64,000 nt of DNA. Source: Betaproteobacteria bacterium (GTDB taxonomy: Bacteria > Pseudomonadota > Gammaproteobacteria > Burkholderiales > Usitatibacteraceae). Positions 9,428-17,469 of this stretch are shown piece after piece; position 1 is the stretch's first letter; every line of letters begins with the position of its first letter. A model generated the notes under the pieces. That model saw nothing but the letters and a program-made list of their open reading frames with translations, was not told the origin of the DNA and did no database searches. The stretch covers positions 62,001 through 126,000 of the forward strand of contig JADJMI010000008.1 of NCBI GenBank assembly GCA_016709665.1, read 5' to 3'. The position numbers and the translations under genes are program-made.

Positions 9428-10562
9428 TTACCGGAAGAACAGGCGGATCGTGTCCCATCCGCGGGAGAGGAACCCGGCGACCGGCACGTCCTCGAGGGCC
9501 ACGACGGGGATCTCGGCGACGGGCGCGTTGTCGCGGGTGAGCTTCATTATCCCTGCTTTCTGGCCCACCGAGTAGGGCGCGAGGAAGGGCTGCTGCGTCT
9601 CGAGCTGGGCCTTGAGCCCGGTGAAGCGCTCGCGCGGCAGCGTGAGCCAGACGTCGCGGTCGAAGCCCAGCTTGATCGTGGACCGCGTGCCCTTGAAGAT
9701 CTCCGGCGAGCCGACCGTGTCGCCCTTCTTGTAGAGGCGCTGCGTGTCGAAGGCGAGGAAGCCGAAGTTGAGGAGCTTCTGGTTCTCCGAGACGCGAAGG
9801 GCGTCGGATTGCGCGCCCATCACCACGGAGACGAGGCGTCGATCGCCGCGCTTGGCCGAGGCGACCAGGCAGTAGCCCGCGGCCTCCGTGAAGCCGGTCT
9901 TCACGCCGTCCACGGTGGTGTCCATCCAGAGCAGCCGGTTGCGGTTCGCCTGCTTGATGCCGTTGTAGGCGTATTCCTTCTGCGAGTAGTGGGCCGCGTA
10001 GTCGGCCGGGAAGTCGCGGATGAGCGCCAGGGCGAGCGTGGCCATGTCGCGCGCGGAGGCGTAGTGGTCCTTGGCGGGCAGGCCCGTCGCGTTCATGAAG
10101 TTCGAGTTCTTCAGGCCGAGACGCTTCGCCTCGCGGTTCATGAGCTGGGCGAAGGTGTCCTCCGAGCCGGCGACGGCCTCCGCGAGCGCGATCGTGGCGT
10201 CGTTGCCGGACTGGATGATCATGCCCTTCACGAGCTCGGCCACCGTCACGGGCTTGCGGGGCTCGATGAACATGCGCGAGCCCTCGGCCTTCCAGGCGCG
10301 CTCGGATACCGGCACGGCGGCGTTCGGGTCCAGCTTCTTGTCCCGCAGGGCGCCGAAGACGATGTAGGCCGTCATCAGCTTCGTGAGCGAAGCGGGGTCG
10401 AAGCGGTCGTCGTCCGAAACCGCGGCGAGCACCTGCCCCGAGAGCGCGTCGACCAGGTGGTAGGCGCGGGCGGCGACGGGCGGGGCGGTGATCTGCTGGG
10501 ACAGCGCGCGGAGGGGCGGGGGAGGAGGCTGCGGCGAGGAGCAGTGCGGCGAGGCGTTTCAT
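9428..10562 (-). CDS. dacC: D-alanyl-D-alanine carboxypeptidase (PBP5/6 type), frame broken in the signal peptide
   Basis: Trims the terminal D-Ala from peptidoglycan pentapeptides in the periplasm. The catalytic motifs lie in one frame (9428-10432): SLTK, SGN and KTG (in DGVKTGFTEAAG), followed by the C-terminal beta domain and a terminal amphipathic helix for membrane binding. The likely start, ATG 10562 (MKRLAALLLAAASS), overlaps the rlpA stop (ATGA) but is in another frame. Dropping one base from the G5 run at 10518-10522 joins the two and gives a normal signal peptide and 377 residues. As sequenced there is no ATG, GTG or TTG ahead of the catalytic domain. Confidence 0.88.
10518..10522 (-). 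other. Probable one-base insertion in a homopolymer of dacC
   Basis: Five G on the plus strand (C5 on the coding strand), within the signal-peptide region. With four, the reading frame from ATG 10562 continues as SSPPLRALSQQ into the catalytic domain. With five it misses it. This could be a sequencing artefact or a true slippage mutation. Confidence 0.6.
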
Positions 10563-11527
10563 CGAGGGGGGGCGTTCTGGGCAGGTGAGATGACGGGGGC
10601 GAAATCGAGCGAGGCGCGGATCTTGTCCGCGATGGCCTGGGCTTCCTCGCGCGTCTTGTAGGGGCCCAGGCGCACGCGGTGCAGGCCGCCCGCGGGGGCG
10701 ACCTGGACCGGTTCGAGGAGCCAGGGCAGTTCCCGCGTGACGTGGGCGCGGAAGCTCTCGGCATTGTCGACACTCGAAAACGCGCCGAGTTGCAGGATGA
10801 ATCCCCCGGAGGCCGTCGCGACGAGCGGCGTCTCGATTCCGGCGGGGCGCGGGACGGGCGGCTCGGCGCGCAGGGGCGTCACCACCGTCGCGACGGCCGG
10901 CGGCGAGGCGGACGGCGGCGTCGCGGAAATCGCCGGGGTGGCGGGCGGTCGCGGCGCGGCGGCCACGATCGTCCCGGCGTCCCGGGCGAACACGCGCTCG
11001 ACTTCCACCGGCCCGCTGCCCGGGCCCGCGATGCCGAGCTTCATGGCGGCGGCGTAGGAGAGGTCGATGACGCGCCCTTCGTGGAAGGGCCCGCGGTCGT
11101 TCACGCGCACCACCACCGAGGCGCCGCTCTTCAGGTTCGTCACGCGCGCGAAGCTCGGGATGGGCAGCGTCTTGTGGGCCGCGGTCATCGCGAACATGTC
11201 GTAGACCTCGCCGGTGGAGGTCTTCTGCCCGTGGAACTTGCGCCCGTACCAGGACGCGAGGCCGCGTTCCCTCATCGGCTCGTCGTTCACGACCGGGGCG
11301 TAGGAGCGGCCGAAGACGGTGTACGGCCGGTTGGCGTAACGGTGATAGGGCTCCGCGGTCGGCACGGCGTCGGGAATCGACGCGATTTCCGCGGGCACGG
11401 CGTCCGGCGGGCCGTCGTCCGAGTAGTAGGCGGGCTTCCTCGGCTCGCCTTTCGGCGGCGCCTTGGGGGCCGTGCCGCACGCAGCGACGACGAGGGCGGG
11501 CGCGAGAAGGGCGAGGGCGCGCGTCAA
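10559..11527 (-). CDS. rlpA: Septal ring lytic transglycosylase RlpA (lipoprotein)
   Basis: Outer-membrane lipoprotein that cleaves denuded (peptide-free) glycan at division septa in characterised homologues. 322 residues from TTG 11527, which overlaps the rodA stop (TTGA). The leader LTRALALLAPALVVAAC ends in a lipobox-like VAAC. The double-psi beta-barrel domain carries GLASWYGRKFHGQKTSTGE and VRVNDRGPF, the latter containing the catalytic Asp position. A SPOR domain at the C-terminus (GGFILQLGAFSSVDNAESF) targets septal glycan. No ATG or GTG would keep the lipobox, which supports the TTG start. Confidence 0.88.
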   Translation of the reverse strand: MTRALALLAPALVVAACGTAPKAPPKGEPRKPAYYSDDGPPDAVPAEIASIPDAVPTAEPYHRYANRPYTVFGRSYAPVVNDEPMRERGLASWYGRKFHGQKTSTGEVYDMFAMTAAHKTLPIPSFARVTNLKSGASVVVRVNDRGPFHEGRVIDLSYAAAMKLGIAGPGSGPVEVERVFARDAGTIVAAAPRPPATPAISATPPSASPPAVATVVTPLRAEPPVPRPAGIETPLVATASGGFILQLGAFSSVDNAESFRAHVTRELPWLLEPVQVAPAGGLHRVRLGPYKTREEAQAIADKIRASLDFAPVISPAQNAPPR

Positions 11528-12621
11528 CTCGACACCAGCTGCTTGTGGGTCGAGATGGACATGAGGACGCCGAATCCCACCAGCATCGACAGCAGGGCCG
11601 TCCCGCCGTAGCTCATGAGGGGCAGCGGCACGCCCACCACCGGGAGGATGCCGCTCACCATGCCCATGTTCACGAAGGCGTAGGTGAAGAACGTGAGCGA
11701 CACCGCGCCCGCCGTGAGGCGCGCGAAGGTGGTCGACGCGTTGGCCGCGATCATGAGCCCCCGGCCGACGATGAGGACGTAGAGCAGGATGAGGACGAGG
11801 GTGCCCGCGAGCCCGAACTCCTCGCCGTATACCGCGAGGATGAAGTCCGTGGAGCGCTCCGGCACGAAGTCGAGCTGCGCCTGCGTGCCGTTGAGCCAGC
11901 CCTTGCCCAGCACGCCGCCCGACCCGATCGCGATCGTCGACTGGATGATGTGGTAGCCCGCGCCGAGCGGATCCTCCATCGGGTCGATGAGCGTGAGCAC
12001 GCGCCGCCGCTGGTAGTCGTGCAGCATTCCCCAGAGCACCGGCAGGAGGGCGAGGCCGGTCACGCCGAGCGAGACGATGATCTTCCACGACAGGCCCGCC
12101 AGGAAGATCACGAAGAACCCCGAGGCGAAGATGAGCAGGGCCGTGCCCAGGTCCGGCTGGCGCACGATGAGCCCCACCGGCAGCGCGAGGAGGATCGCCG
12201 CCAGGGCGTAGTCGCGCAGCTTGAGCCCCTCCTCGTGCCGCTGGAAGTACCACGCGAGCATGAGCGGCACGGCGATCTTCATGATCTCCGAGGGCTGGAT
12301 CGTGGTGAAGCCCAGGTTCAGCCAGCGACGCGCGCCGTTTCGCACCTCGCCGAAGAGCGCGACCCCCACCAGCAGCACGAGCCCGCCCACGTAGGCCGGC
12401 ACCGCCAGGCGCATGAGCGCCTGCGGCGGGATGTTGGCGACGACCCACAGGGCCGCGAGCGCCACGGCGAGGTTGCGCCCCTGGCCGATCACCCGGTCGA
12501 GGGAACCGCCGCCGGAGGCGGAGTAGACGACCGTGAGACCGAGCGAGACCGTGAGCACGAGGGCCACCATCAGGGGGCCGTCGATCCGCCGCGAAAGGAT
12601 CTCGAAGAGGCGGCTAATCAC
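11524..12621 (-). CDS. rodA: Rod-shape SEDS glycosyltransferase RodA
   Basis: Polymerises lipid II into glycan strands as part of the elongasome, paired with PBP2. 365 residues, about ten membrane segments, with the SEDS-family segments ARRWLNLGFTTIQPSE and the C-terminal PLPLMSYGGTALLS. GTG 12621 overlaps the mrdA stop by eight bases. A longer open frame upstream lies inside mrdA and has no homology. It sits between mrdA and rlpA in the conserved mre-mrd order. Confidence 0.95.
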   Translation of the reverse strand: MISRLFEILSRRIDGPLMVALVLTVSLGLTVVYSASGGGSLDRVIGQGRNLAVALAALWVVANIPPQALMRLAVPAYVGGLVLLVGVALFGEVRNGARRWLNLGFTTIQPSEIMKIAVPLMLAWYFQRHEEGLKLRDYALAAILLALPVGLIVRQPDLGTALLIFASGFFVIFLAGLSWKIIVSLGVTGLALLPVLWGMLHDYQRRRVLTLIDPMEDPLGAGYHIIQSTIAIGSGGVLGKGWLNGTQAQLDFVPERSTDFILAVYGEEFGLAGTLVLILLYVLIVGRGLMIAANASTTFARLTAGAVSLTFFTYAFVNMGMVSGILPVVGVPLPLMSYGGTALLSMLVGFGVLMSISTHKQLVSS

Positions 12622-14509
12622 CGGGGCCGTCCTCCTCGCCGAGTTTCTGCCTGCGCTCCGGCCGCTTGCCGAGGAGGGCGAAGTCGAACACCTCGCGCGC
12701 GATGGGGCCGGCCGTCGAGCCGCCGTGGCCGCCGTTCTCCACGAGGATCGCGAGGGCGACCTTGGGGTTGTCCGCCGGCGCATAGGCGATGAAGAGCGCG
12801 TGGTCGCGGTGGCGCTCCTTCACCTTCTTCTCGTCGTACTTCTCGCCCGCCTTCATCCCGACCACCTGCGCCGTGCCCGTCTTGCCGGCCACGAGGTAGG
12901 GCGCGCCCTGGCCCACCCGCGTGGCGGTGCCGCCGGGCTTCGTCACGTCGATCATCGCGGCGCGCACGAGCTCGAGGTGCTCGGGCTTGATCGAGAGCGG
13001 CTCGCGGGCGCGGATCGGGAGCTCGCGGATCTCCTGCGTGCGCGCGTCCTGCACGCCCCGCACCAGGCGCGGGTGCACGGCATTGCCGCCGTTGGCGAGC
13101 GTCGCCACCGCGGTGGCGAGCTGCAGGGGCGTCGAGAGCCAGTACCCCTGCCCGATGCCCACGCTGATGGTGTCGCCGGCATACCACTTCTGCTTGAAGC
13201 GTTGCCACTTCCAGTCCGTCGAGGGCTGCAGGCCCGGCAGCTCGCCGTCGATGTCGATGCCGGTGCGCGCGCCGAAGCCCAGGGGCGTCATGAACCGGTG
13301 GATCGCGTCGACGCCCAGGTCGTTCGCGAGGCCGTAGTAGTAGGTGTCGCAGGAGACGACCACCGAGCGGTGCAGGTTCACCATGCCGTGCCCGCCCGGC
13401 TTCCAGTCGCGGAAGGGGCGCGAGACCCCCGGCAGCATCCAGTGGCCCGGATCGGAAATCGCGTATTCGGGGGTGCGCTTGCCGTAGTGCAGGGCGGCCA
13501 GGGCCATGAACGGCTTGATGGTCGAGCCCGGGGGGTACTGGCCGCGCAGCGCGCGGTTGTTGAGCGGCTTGTCCGGCGAGTTGTTGAGCGCGTCCCAGTT
13601 GACCGGGTCGATGCCGTCCACGAAGAGGTTCGGGTCGAAGCCGGGCTTCGAGACGAGGGCGAGCACGTCGCCCGTGGCCGGGTCCAGGGCGACCAGGGCG
13701 CCGCGGAACTCCTGGAAGGCTTCCTCGGCCACCTTCTGCAGCTCGATGTCCAGCGTGACCAGGAGGTTGTTGCCGGACTGCGGCTCGGAGCGCGAGAGCG
13801 CGCGGATGGCGCGGCCGCCGGCGTCGATCTCCACCTGCTCGCTGCCGGTGGTGCCGTGAAGCTCCTTCTCGTAGGCTCCCTCGATGCCGAGCTTGCCGAT
13901 GTGGTCGGTGCCCTTGTAGTTGGTGGCGAGCCCGGCGGCCTCGATGCGGCGCACGTCGCCCTCGTTGATGCGGCCGATGTAGCCGATCGCGTGCGAGGCC
14001 ACCTCGCCGTGGGGGTACGAGCGGAAGAGCCGGGCCTTGATCTCGAAGCCCGGGAAGCGCCAGCGATTCACGGCGAAGCGGGCGACTTCCTCCTCCGTGA
14101 GGCGGGTGCGGATGGGCAGGCTCTCGAAGTTCTTGCTCTCCTCCTGCAGGCGCTTGAAGCGGCGCCGGTCCCGGGGGGCGACCTCGATCACGGTGGCCAG
14201 CTCGTCGATCGCCTTCTCGACGTTGCCCACCTTGGAGGGGGTGATCTCGAGCGTGTAGGCCGAGTAGTTGGCGGCGAGCACCTGGCCCTTGCGGTCGAGG
14301 ATGATGCCGCGGTTGGGCACCACCGGCACGACGGAGATGCGGTTCGCCTCGGCGAGCGTGTGGTAGTACTCGCGCTGGACCACCTGCAGCCACACGAAGC
14401 GCGAGACGAGCAGCCCGAAGGCGACGAGGGCGAGGACGCCGGCGACCGTGAGCCGGTTGCGGAAGACGGAGAGCTCGCGCCGCGGGTCGCGCAGCGCCTG
14501 CCCGACCAT
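12614..14509 (-). CDS. mrdA: Penicillin-binding protein 2 (elongasome transpeptidase)
   Basis: Class B PBP that cross-links peptidoglycan during cell elongation with RodA. 631 residues with one N-terminal membrane helix (about 20-42), a dimerisation domain and a transpeptidase domain. Catalytic motifs are visible: STIK in YPPGSTIKPF (nucleophile Ser), SCD in VVVSCDTYYYG, and KTGT in VAGKTGTAQVVG. The ATG shares one base with the mreD stop (TGATG), so translation is coupled. Confidence 0.96.
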   Translation of the reverse strand: MVGQALRDPRRELSVFRNRLTVAGVLALVAFGLLVSRFVWLQVVQREYYHTLAEANRISVVPVVPNRGIILDRKGQVLAANYSAYTLEITPSKVGNVEKAIDELATVIEVAPRDRRRFKRLQEESKNFESLPIRTRLTEEEVARFAVNRWRFPGFEIKARLFRSYPHGEVASHAIGYIGRINEGDVRRIEAAGLATNYKGTDHIGKLGIEGAYEKELHGTTGSEQVEIDAGGRAIRALSRSEPQSGNNLLVTLDIELQKVAEEAFQEFRGALVALDPATGDVLALVSKPGFDPNLFVDGIDPVNWDALNNSPDKPLNNRALRGQYPPGSTIKPFMALAALHYGKRTPEYAISDPGHWMLPGVSRPFRDWKPGGHGMVNLHRSVVVSCDTYYYGLANDLGVDAIHRFMTPLGFGARTGIDIDGELPGLQPSTDWKWQRFKQKWYAGDTISVGIGQGYWLSTPLQLATAVATLANGGNAVHPRLVRGVQDARTQEIRELPIRAREPLSIKPEHLELVRAAMIDVTKPGGTATRVGQGAPYLVAGKTGTAQVVGMKAGEKYDEKKVKERHRDHALFIAYAPADNPKVALAILVENGGHGGSTAGPIAREVFDFALLGKRPERRQKLGEEDGPGD

Positions 14510-15045
14510 CACGAAGCGCTCTCCCGGCGCATCCGGCGAAGCCCCGGCAGGTAGAGGATGCCGCTGATGGGCGCCCAGAGCATCGCGGCGATCACCGGCG
14601 AGAGCAGGATCGCGGCGCCGGGGAAATCCGCGCCGAGCAGCAGGTTGAGCAGCAGGATCATGAGCGACGCCCCGATGGCGAGGCCCGCCACGTGCAGCGT
14701 CTGCTCGCCCAGCGGGAAGGAGAGGATGCGCACGCGGATCACCTGCGCGCCGTAGGCGACGAGCACGTAGGCGAGCGCGTGCTGGCCGAGCAGCATCGAG
14801 TCGTTCACGTCCATCGCGAGGCCCAGGAAGAACGCGAGCCCCTGGCCCACCGAGCCCGGCTGGTGGATCACCCAGAAGAGCATCACGATCATCACGAGGT
14901 CGGGCCGGGCGAGCAGCAGCCAGCCGGACCACGGCAGCGCGTTGAAGAGGTACGCCGCGAGCAGCGAACCGATGATGAGCCCCGGGCCGGCCGGGAGCTT
15001 CATGACGTCCCTCGCGACGGGGGTCAGGTCGGCGGGTGTCCTCAT
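14509..15045 (-). CDS. mreD: Rod shape-determining membrane protein MreD
   Basis: 178-residue polytopic inner-membrane protein of the elongasome, with about five hydrophobic helices. Family-typical segments are RPDLVMIVMLFWVI and GLAFFLGLAMDV. It is coupled at both ends: the start overlaps the mreC stop (ATGA) and the stop overlaps the mrdA start. It probably links MreC to the RodA-PBP2 enzyme pair. Confidence 0.93.
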   Translation of the reverse strand: MRTPADLTPVARDVMKLPAGPGLIIGSLLAAYLFNALPWSGWLLLARPDLVMIVMLFWVIHQPGSVGQGLAFFLGLAMDVNDSMLLGQHALAYVLVAYGAQVIRVRILSFPLGEQTLHVAGLAIGASLMILLLNLLLGADFPGAAILLSPVIAAMLWAPISGILYLPGLRRMRRESAS

Positions 15046-15959
15046 GGCCGCGGCCTCGCCCTGCCGGGCGCCTTCTCGCGCACCGGCCGCTTGTCGTCGC
15101 CGGACGAGGGCGGCGGCGGCAGTTCCGGGCGCTTGGCCGTGAGGATGCGCACGAACCGGTGGTTGTCGACGCCGGCCGCGGGCTTCGCGGTGATCTTCGC
15201 GAACACGTAGGCCGCGTTCTTCTCCACGGCGGTCACGCGCGCCACCACCAGCCCGGGCGGGTAGGTGCCGTCGATGCCGGAGGTGACGAAGAGGTCGCCG
15301 TTCTGGATGTCCGCCGAGACGGGCATGAAGGGCACGTCGATCGAGCCGTCCTTGCCCGAGCCCACGGCGATGGCGCGAAGTCCGTTCCTCGTGAGCATCA
15401 CGGGCACGGCCTGGTCCTTCTCCGTGAGGAGCGTCGCCTCGCTCGTGAAGGTGCCCACGGCGGTGACCTGGCCCACGACGCCGTCGGCGTCGATCACCGG
15501 CATGCCCGACTGCACGCCCTGCGAGAGGCCCTTGTCGAGCACGAGCTTGCGGGTGAAGGGATTGCGCCCGTAGGAGAGCATCTCGGCCAGCACGCCGTCG
15601 GTGGCGTAACGGGAGCGCCCGGGCGACATGTCGGCCAGGTGCTTCTGCTCGGTCGCGAGGAGCTGCGCCTTCTGCGCGTCCGCGGCGTACTCGAGCAGCT
15701 TCGTCTTGAGTTCCTGGTTCTCCTTCAGGAGGCGGTCCTGGGAGGTGAAGTAGTCCGACAGGCGGCCGAGCATCGCGGCCGGGGCCGCCGCGGCCTGCTG
15801 CAACGGATGGACCAGTACCGAAAGCGAAAGCCGCAGGGCTTCGAGCGCGCCGAAGCGGTGGTCCGCGATCATGATCGCGATGGCCACGAGGCTGAAGAAG
15901 GTGAGCCGGGCGAGGGGGCTCGGGCCTCGGTGGAAGAAGGGCGGCGGATCGTGGATCAC
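15042..15959 (-). CDS. mreC: Rod shape-determining protein MreC
   Basis: Bitopic inner-membrane protein that activates PBP2/RodA from the periplasm. 305 residues: a short cytosolic tail, one membrane helix (about 17-35), a coiled coil (about 65-105) and two beta-barrel domains ending in a Pro/Arg-rich tail. The motif VDADGVVGQVTAVG is typical of the family. It lies downstream of mreB across a 73-base gap holding a terminator-like hairpin, which may set a lower level for mreCD than for mreB. Confidence 0.95.
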   Translation of the reverse strand: MIHDPPPFFHRGPSPLARLTFFSLVAIAIMIADHRFGALEALRLSLSVLVHPLQQAAAAPAAMLGRLSDYFTSQDRLLKENQELKTKLLEYAADAQKAQLLATEQKHLADMSPGRSRYATDGVLAEMLSYGRNPFTRKLVLDKGLSQGVQSGMPVIDADGVVGQVTAVGTFTSEATLLTEKDQAVPVMLTRNGLRAIAVGSGKDGSIDVPFMPVSADIQNGDLFVTSGIDGTYPPGLVVARVTAVEKNAAYVFAKITAKPAAGVDNHRFVRILTAKRPELPPPPSSGDDKRPVREKAPGRARPRP

Positions 15960-15981
15960 GAGGCCTCGGGTCGGAAGCGAA

Positions 15982-16016
15982 GAAGCCCGCCGTGCGCGCT
16001 ACGCGGGGCGGGCTTC
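15982..16016 (-). terminator. Hairpin between mreB and mreC
   Basis: GAAGCCCGCC (15982-15991) pairs perfectly with GGCGGGCTTC (16007-16016) across a 15-base loop. On the minus strand the hairpin stands directly after mreB. No long T-tract follows, so it may be a partial terminator or an RNA-stability element giving mreB more message than mreCD. Confidence 0.55.
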
Positions 16017-16032
16017 CGGGCGGGCACGGGGC

Positions 16033-17076
16033 TCAATCGTTGGTGAAGACCGTCCCGAGCTTGTCCATCTCCTCGAGCGCCCGGCCGGAGCCGCGCACGA
16101 CGCACGTGAGCGGATCGTCGGCGACGATCACCGGCAGGCCCGTCTCCTCCATGAGGAGCCGGTCGAGCTCGCGCAGCAGCGCGCCGCCGCCCGTGAGCAC
16201 CATGCCCTTTTCGGCGATGTCGGCGCCCAGTTCCGGCGGGGTCTGCTCGAGCGCGCTCTTCACGGCCGAGACGATGGAGTTGAGCGGGTCGGTGAGGGCT
16301 TCGAGGATCTCGTTGGACGAGATCGTGAACGATCGGGGGATGCCTTCGGCGAGGTTGCGGCCCTTGACCTCCATCTCGCGCACCTCGGCGCCGGGAAAGG
16401 CCGAGCCGATGGTCTTCTTGATGTTCTCGGCGGTCGCCTCGCCGATGAGCATCCCGTAGTTGCGGCGGATGTAGTTGATGATGGCCTCGTCGAACTTGTC
16501 GCCGCCCACCCGCACGGAGGCGGAGTAGACGATGCCGCCGAGCGAGATCACGCCGACTTCCGTGGTGCCGCCGCCGATGTCCACGACCATGGAGCCGGTC
16601 GCGTCGGCGATGGGCAGGTCCGCGCCGATGGCCGCGGCCATCGGTTCCTCGATCAGGAACACCTGCGAGGCGCCCGCGCCGATGGCGCTTTCCTTGATCG
16701 CGCGCCGCTCGACCTGCGTCGAGCCGTAGGGCACGCAGATCACGATGCGCGGGCTGGGCCGGAACCACTGGTTGTCGTGGATCTTCTTGATGAAGTACTT
16801 GAGCATCTGCTCCGTGATCGTGAAATCCGCGATCACGCCGTCCTTCATGGGACGGATGGCCGTGATGTTGCCCGGCGTGCGCCCGAGCATCTGCTTGGCC
16901 GCGAGGCCGACCGCCTGGATGGTCTTCTTGCCGCTGGGGCCGCCTTCCTGGCGAATGGCGACGACCGAGGGTTCGTCGAGGACGATGCCCTTGCCGCGAA
17001 CGTAGATCAGCGTGTTGGCCGTGCCGAGATCGATCGCGAGGTCGGTGGAAAAGTACTTGGAAACGAAGGAGAACAT
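16033..17076 (-). CDS. mreB: Actin-like rod-shape protein MreB
   Basis: Cytoskeletal ATPase that positions the elongasome. 347 residues, the full family length. The actin-fold nucleotide motifs are present: DLGTANTLIY (phosphate 1, about 17-26) and VVDIGGGTTEVGVISLGG (phosphate 2, about 163-180). The membrane-binding start MFSFVSKYFSTDLAIDLGTA is typical of Gram-negative MreB. It is the first gene of the mre-mrd transcript, divergent from gatC. Confidence 0.97.
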   Translation of the reverse strand: MFSFVSKYFSTDLAIDLGTANTLIYVRGKGIVLDEPSVVAIRQEGGPSGKKTIQAVGLAAKQMLGRTPGNITAIRPMKDGVIADFTITEQMLKYFIKKIHDNQWFRPSPRIVICVPYGSTQVERRAIKESAIGAGASQVFLIEEPMAAAIGADLPIADATGSMVVDIGGGTTEVGVISLGGIVYSASVRVGGDKFDEAIINYIRRNYGMLIGEATAENIKKTIGSAFPGAEVREMEVKGRNLAEGIPRSFTISSNEILEALTDPLNSIVSAVKSALEQTPPELGADIAEKGMVLTGGGALLRELDRLLMEETGLPVIVADDPLTCVVRGSGRALEEMDKLGTVFTND

Positions 17077-17104
17077 CTTGATCCGTAAGAGAATTCGGGG
17101 TAAC

Positions 17105-17160
17105 GCCTTTCCCCCGGGGCGGGGGGTCGCCTATAATAGCCCAAAATCCCCTTGAATTAA
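17105..17160. promoter_or_regulatory. Divergent promoter region, gatC / mreB
   Basis: A perfect TATAAT lies at 17132-17137 on the plus strand, 44 bases before the gatC ATG. Its minus-strand reading (TATTAT within CTATTATAG) could serve as a -10 for mreB. The -35 elements are weak on both sides (GC-rich block at 17111-17129). The rest of the 104-base gap is AT-richer than its surroundings. Confidence 0.45.
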
Positions 17161-17180
17161 GGCCTTAGCGCATTTTTTGC

Positions 17181-17465
17181 ATGTTGACCCTCGAAGAAGT
17201 CCAAGCCATCGCCGACCTCGCCCGGATCGAAGTTCCGGAGGGCGAGATTGCTGCATTGCAGCAGCAGCTCAACGGCATCTTCGGCCTCATCGAACAGATG
17301 CGCGCCGTGGACACCGCGGGCGTCGAGCCGATGGCGCACGCCATCGACCTCACGCAGCGCCTTCGCGAGGACGCCGTGACGGAGGAAGACCGTCACGCGC
17401 TCTACCAGGAGGGCGCCCCGCAGGTGGAGGCCGGGCTCTACCTCGTGCCCAAGGTCATCGAGTAG
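17181..17465 (+). CDS. gatC: Asp-tRNA(Asn)/Glu-tRNA(Gln) amidotransferase subunit C
   Basis: 94-residue subunit that clamps GatA to GatB in the tRNA-dependent amidotransferase, which makes Gln-tRNA and/or Asn-tRNA from misacylated tRNA. Typical segments are VQAIADLARIEV at the N-terminus and GVEPMAHAIDLTQRLREDAV in the middle. It is followed four bases later by gatA. Confidence 0.96.
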   Translation: MLTLEEVQAIADLARIEVPEGEIAALQQQLNGIFGLIEQMRAVDTAGVEPMAHAIDLTQRLREDAVTEEDRHALYQEGAPQVEAGLYLVPKVIE

Positions 17466-17469
17466 CGCC

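Noticed and set aside
10500..10562. Programmed frameshifting in dacC
   Set aside because: There is no slippery heptamer or downstream structure, and similar one-base faults occur in unrelated genes nearby.
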